64,000 nt of DNA from Jiangella asiatica (GTDB lineage Bacteria > Actinomycetota > Actinomycetes > Jiangellales > Jiangellaceae): NCBI RefSeq assembly GCF_004349065.1, contig NZ_SMKZ01000007.1, positions 62,001-126,000 of the forward strand, given 5' to 3'. Numbering within the stretch: the first letter of the stretch is position 1; the number at the start of each line of letters is the position of its first letter. The notes beneath the pieces were generated by a model. It had not been told where the DNA came from. It did no database searches and saw nothing but the letters and a program-made list of their open reading frames with translations. The position numbers and the translations under genes are program-made. Positions 61,152 through 64,000 of this stretch are shown here, one piece after another.

Positions 61152-62579
61152 TCACCTGTCCCCGTCGTCGGCAACCGGGCTGACCGTGACGCGGCCGGCG
61201 CTGAGCAGTCCGGCCAAGGCGACACCGGCGCTGGCGGCCAGGATCACCCCGAACGTCGCCGGCCCGGGCGACGGCGCGGCGAACGCGATGGCCGTGCCGC
61301 CGATCGCGAACGCGGCCGCCGTGCTCAGCGAGCCGGCCAGGTGGCCGGCGCTGACGTTGCGGCCCTGGTTCGTGTCGTCGGAGCCGTCGAGGATCAGCAG
61401 TGAGAGCACCGGCGACGTCAGCCCCATCCCGATGCCCGCGACCGCCCAGCCGGTCAGCCCGACCGCGGGCGGCAGGTCCGGCCACGCCAGCGACGTCGCG
61501 ATCGCGATGCCGGCGGTCATCGTCGCCATGCCGGTTCGCAGGACGGTGACCCGCGCGAAGCCGTGGTCGCGTCCCTGGAGCCAGGAGCCGAACGCCCACG
61601 ACACCCCGGTGATCGAGAGGCTGATCCCGGCCGTCGTCGGGCCGAAGCCGTGCACCAGCGTGAGCAGCAGCGGCAGCCAGGCACCGGACGCGCCGAACGC
61701 GGCGGCGGCGAACCCACGCTGGGCGACGACCGTCGGCAGCCCGCGGCGCAGCCGGAACGTGCCGGCGGGAAGGAGCCGGAGCGCCGCGAGCGCGGTCGCG
61801 GCCGAGCAGACGGCGACGGCCGCGCCGACGGCCACGGGATGGGCCTCGAGGTGGTCGCCGGCCAGGGTGAGGCCGAAGACGGCGGCGGCCGCCGTGGCGG
61901 CCCACGGCAGGACCGCGGCCGGCGAGGACACCCCGGGCGAGGACGTTCCTGACGACGGTCGACCCGACGGCGACCGCGCGTCGGCGTCCCGGGCGGCCCG
62001 GATCGCCGGCTGGATGAGCAGCCAGGTCGGCACCAGGATGGCCAGCGCGCCGAGGAACACCCAGCGCCACCCGGCCCCTTCGGTCACGACGCCGGTGAGG
62101 AACGGGCCGATCACCGACGGCAGCACCCACGCCGCGGCGAACAGTGAAAACATCCGCGGCCGCAGCCGCTCCGGCAGCGCCCGCGCGACCAGCACCATGA
62201 TCCCGACGTCGATCAGGCCCTCGGCCAGCCCGCTGAGCAGCCGTCCGGCGATCACCTGCGGCATGCCGACGGCGGTACCGACCAGCACCTGCGCGACGGC
62301 GAACAGCAGCACGCCGGCGCGCAGCGGCGACACCGGGCCGGACCGATCGGCCCATACGCCGGCGATCGCCAGGGAGACGGCGTAGCTCGCGACCGGCGCG
62401 GCGTTGGCCAGGCCGAAGCTGCCGATGGCGTCGAACTCGCGGACCAGCGTCGGGAGTGCTGTGCCGACGGCCCGGTTCTCGAACGCGCCGAGCGTCACCA
62501 ACGCGACAGCACCGACGGCGAGCGGCAGGTGTTCCCGGCTGAAGAGGGTCGACGGCGCCTGCGCCGGACTGGTGGCCAT
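61152..62579 (-). CDS. MFS transporter, drug-efflux type
   Basis: This is a 475-aa antiporter-like protein from ATG 62579, with about 12-14 membrane helices. GVWADRSGPVSPLRAGVLLF is the A-motif loop, and AGRLLSGLAEGLIDVGIMV a C-like motif. A Ser/Pro-rich cytoplasmic loop (about 205-235) separates the halves. It ends close to the convergent SDR gene. The TetR gene ends 23 bp upstream, so both are probably on one transcript and the TetR protein may respond to the same drug. Confidence 0.9.
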   Translation of the reverse strand: MATSPAQAPSTLFSREHLPLAVGAVALVTLGAFENRAVGTALPTLVREFDAIGSFGLANAAPVASYAVSLAIAGVWADRSGPVSPLRAGVLLFAVAQVLVGTAVGMPQVIAGRLLSGLAEGLIDVGIMVLVARALPERLRPRMFSLFAAAWVLPSVIGPFLTGVVTEGAGWRWVFLGALAILVPTWLLIQPAIRAARDADARSPSGRPSSGTSSPGVSSPAAVLPWAATAAAAVFGLTLAGDHLEAHPVAVGAAVAVCSAATALAALRLLPAGTFRLRRGLPTVVAQRGFAAAAFGASGAWLPLLLTLVHGFGPTTAGISLSITGVSWAFGSWLQGRDHGFARVTVLRTGMATMTAGIAIATSLAWPDLPPAVGLTGWAVAGIGMGLTSPVLSLLILDGSDDTNQGRNVSAGHLAGSLSTAAAFAIGGTAIAFAAPSPGPATFGVILAASAGVALAGLLSAGRVTVSPVADDGDR

Positions 62580-62602
62580 GGAGGCGATGATCCAACCTCG
62601 AC

Positions 62603-63325
62603 CTAAGTTGAGGTCAAATCGTGGTCGCTCACCGGCAGCCCGACGAGCCGTCCCAGGGTGTCGATGGTGTGCTCGAACAGCGTGGTGCGGTCGTCGACCA
62701 CGTTGTTGAACTGGCCGAAGATCTCGAAGCTCAGAATGCCGAAGAGCCCCGTCCAGCTGGCGACGGCCCGTGCCACCAGATCGTCCGGGAGGCCAGGCAT
62801 CAGGGACCGCACCGCCTCGGCGTCGTGGCTGAACGACGGCGGCGGCGCGGGGAACCCGTCGGGCGGCGAGAGAGCGCCGCCGGCGTACGCGTCGGCGAGG
62901 ATGCGCCCGTAGACGACCGTGTCGCGGATGGCCGGTTCGACGGTGTCCTGCGGCGCCTGGTAGCCGGGCACCGGTGACCCGTAGAGCAGGGCGTACTCGT
63001 GCGGGTGTGCGAGCGCCCAGCCTCGGGCGGCCCGGCAGACCGCGCGCCACCGTCCCGGGTAGTCGTCCTCGGCGCAGCGGGCGTCGGCCTGCTCCACGGC
63101 CTCTCCGATGGCGTTGTAGGCGTCGATGATCAGCGCGGTCAGGAGGTCGTCGCGGCTCGGGAAATAGCGGTAGATGGCCGACGAGACCATGCCCATCTCG
63201 CGGGCGATGGCCCGCAGGGACAGGCCCGTGGCGCCCTCGCTAGCGAGCTGCCGTCGGCCGATTTCGGTGATCTCCCTGGTCAGCTCGGCCCGGGCGCGTT
63301 CGCGGGCGGTCCGGCTCGCACTCAT
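62603..63325 (-). CDS. TetR-family transcriptional repressor (WHG-type C-terminal domain)
   Basis: This is a 240-aa repressor from ATG 63325. The N-terminal HTH is ITEIGRRQLASEGATGLSLR then AIAREMGMVSSAIYRYFPSR. The C-terminal ligand domain (about 85-220) includes WRAVCRAARGWALAHPHEYA and the YGSPVPGY of WHG-type TetR proteins. It reads away from an epimerase gene. The shared region holds two perfect 13-bp palindromes, which it probably binds to control both directions. Confidence 0.92.
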   Translation of the reverse strand: MSASRTARERARAELTREITEIGRRQLASEGATGLSLRAIAREMGMVSSAIYRYFPSRDDLLTALIIDAYNAIGEAVEQADARCAEDDYPGRWRAVCRAARGWALAHPHEYALLYGSPVPGYQAPQDTVEPAIRDTVVYGRILADAYAGGALSPPDGFPAPPPSFSHDAEAVRSLMPGLPDDLVARAVASWTGLFGILSFEIFGQFNNVVDDRTTLFEHTIDTLGRLVGLPVSDHDLTST

Positions 63326-63340
63326 GGTTCGGACTCTATC

Positions 63341-63406
63341 AGAGCGGCGCATCGAAAAGAGAGCGCCGCTCTTGACATCGCCGATCCAAACAGAGAGCAT
63401 TGCTCT
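63341..63406. promoter_or_regulatory. TetR operators overlapping the epimerase promoter
   Basis: AGAGCGCCGCTCT (63360-63372) and AGAGCATTGCTCT (63394-63406) are perfect 13-bp palindromes 34 bp apart. A third, weaker copy starts AGAGCGGCGC at 63341. The consensus -35 TTGACA (63372-63377) touches the first and the second covers the expected -10, so the bound repressor would block the epimerase promoter. Confidence 0.75.
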
Positions 63407-63483
63407 CGAAAGGAAGCACCAGTTTCACTTCGAGACTGCGACGACGCACCTCGGCGGAACAGCGACCAGAGCGGAGCAATCAC

Positions 63484-64000
63484 ATGAGCAAGCAGGTCAT
63501 CGTCGGAGCCGGCCAGGTCGGCAGCCGGCTCGCCACGCTTCTGTCGGACGAGGGACACGACGTCGTCGTGGTCAGCCGGTCCGGCTCGGGCCCGGACGGG
63601 GTCACGAAGGTGTCCGCGGACGCCGGCGACCAGGAGCGCCTGACCGAGATCACCCGTGGCGCCGACGTCATCTACAACTGCGCGAACCCCCGGTACCACC
63701 GGTGGACGCAGGACTGGCCGCCGATGGCCGCGTCGCTGCTGGCCGCGGCTCAGGACAACGGCGCCGTGCTCGCCATCCTCGGCAACCTCTACGTCTACGG
63801 ACCGGTCGACGGCCCGATGACCGAGGACCTGCCGCTCGCGACCATCGGCGTCAAGGGCGGCGTCCGGGTCAAGATGTGGGCCGATGCGCTGGCCGCCCAC
63901 CGGGCCGGCCGGGTGCGGGTGACGGAACTGCGCGGCTCGGACTACTTCGGGCCCGGCGTCCTCGACCAGGGCCACGTGGGCGAGCGGTTCGTGCCGGCGC
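63484..64000 (+). CDS. NAD-dependent epimerase/dehydratase family protein, 3' end outside window
   Basis: The first 172 residues are present, ATG 63484. SKQVIVGAGQVGSRLATLLS is the NAD(P)-binding Rossmann start, DEGHDVVVVSRSGSG the following strand, and VIYNCANPRYHRWTQDWPPM with GNLYVYGPVDGPMTED the extended-SDR region where a catalytic Tyr lies (NLYVYG). The gene runs to the window edge without a stop. The upstream TetR operators suggest inducible expression. Confidence 0.88.
   Translation, partial: MSKQVIVGAGQVGSRLATLLSDEGHDVVVVSRSGSGPDGVTKVSADAGDQERLTEITRGADVIYNCANPRYHRWTQDWPPMAASLLAAAQDNGAVLAILGNLYVYGPVDGPMTEDLPLATIGVKGGVRVKMWADALAAHRAGRVRVTELRGSDYFGPGVLDQGHVGERFVPA

Overview
This window is a high-GC actinomycete chromosome segment next to the replication origin. 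It opens with the end of recF, a DciA-like DUF721 gene, gyrB, gyrA, a DUF3566 gene, tRNA-Ile and tRNA-Ala. It closes with ppiA, rhomboid, crgA, a DUF881 gene, pabA/trpG, pknB-pbpA-rodA-pstP-fhaB-fhaA and tRNA-Leu. Mycobacteria and streptomycetes keep a similar order around oriC. A member of the Jiangellales or a related family is possible, but the sequence alone does not fix the genus.

Region 1 (1-10600) is the replication and topology block. It is followed by DUF6153 and DUF305 exported proteins, a 46-aa DLW-39 protein and a TipA-like MerR regulator. Region 2 (10624-26925) is a 16.3-kb actinobacterial integrative and conjugative element (AICE) inserted in the 3' end of tRNA-Ala and bounded by a perfect 68-bp direct repeat. 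Its backbone on the minus strand is a Pra-like gene, a chain of tiny overlapping Cys-rich genes, an FtsK-type DNA translocase, a Rep initiator, xis and int. On the plus strand it carries an HTH-regulator/PP2C pair and a cytosine methylase/putative nuclease/Vsr trio. Beyond these lie two gene cassettes (an esterase and an APH(6)-like kinase), each bounded by about 38-bp inverted repeats. A Phd/PIN toxin-antitoxin pair and unknown genes complete the element. A scrap of a second, related translocase gene lies just outside the right attachment site, so the site has been used more than once.

Region 3 (27 to 39.4 kb) is a second variable block. It holds a LuxR regulator, a flavin monooxygenase, a two-component system with only the stump of an ABC permease, a pectinacetylesterase-like protein, a 228-bp duplicated segment, an IS21 istA scrap, a methyltransferase, a phosphotransferase, a MazG-like protein, and an AhpD/ECF41 sigma pair with matching divergent promoters. 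Region 4 (39.4 to 48.3 kb) is a cobalamin uptake and nucleotide-loop assembly operon behind a B12 riboswitch: btuF-btuC-btuD-cbiB-cobQ-cobS-[cobU::cobC fusion]-cobT. Most of its genes overlap by 4 nt. A palindromic repeat sits inside the 5' coding end of the fusion gene.

Region 5 (48.3 to 60.5 kb) returns to the conserved origin-proximal backbone that controls cell-wall growth and division. Between rhomboid and crgA lie a 72-nt hairpin, a cluster of DnaA boxes and a perfect 16-bp palindrome. Region 6 (60.5 to 64 kb) has a short SDR protein, an MFS exporter with a TetR repressor, and a divergent NAD-dependent epimerase that runs off the window, with palindromic operators in its promoter.

The strongest candidates for something undescribed are the inverted-repeat-bounded cassettes in the AICE (21661-23969), the DnaA-box/palindrome locus before crgA (50700-50773), and the palindromic element translated as part of the CobU-CobC fusion (45525-45592).
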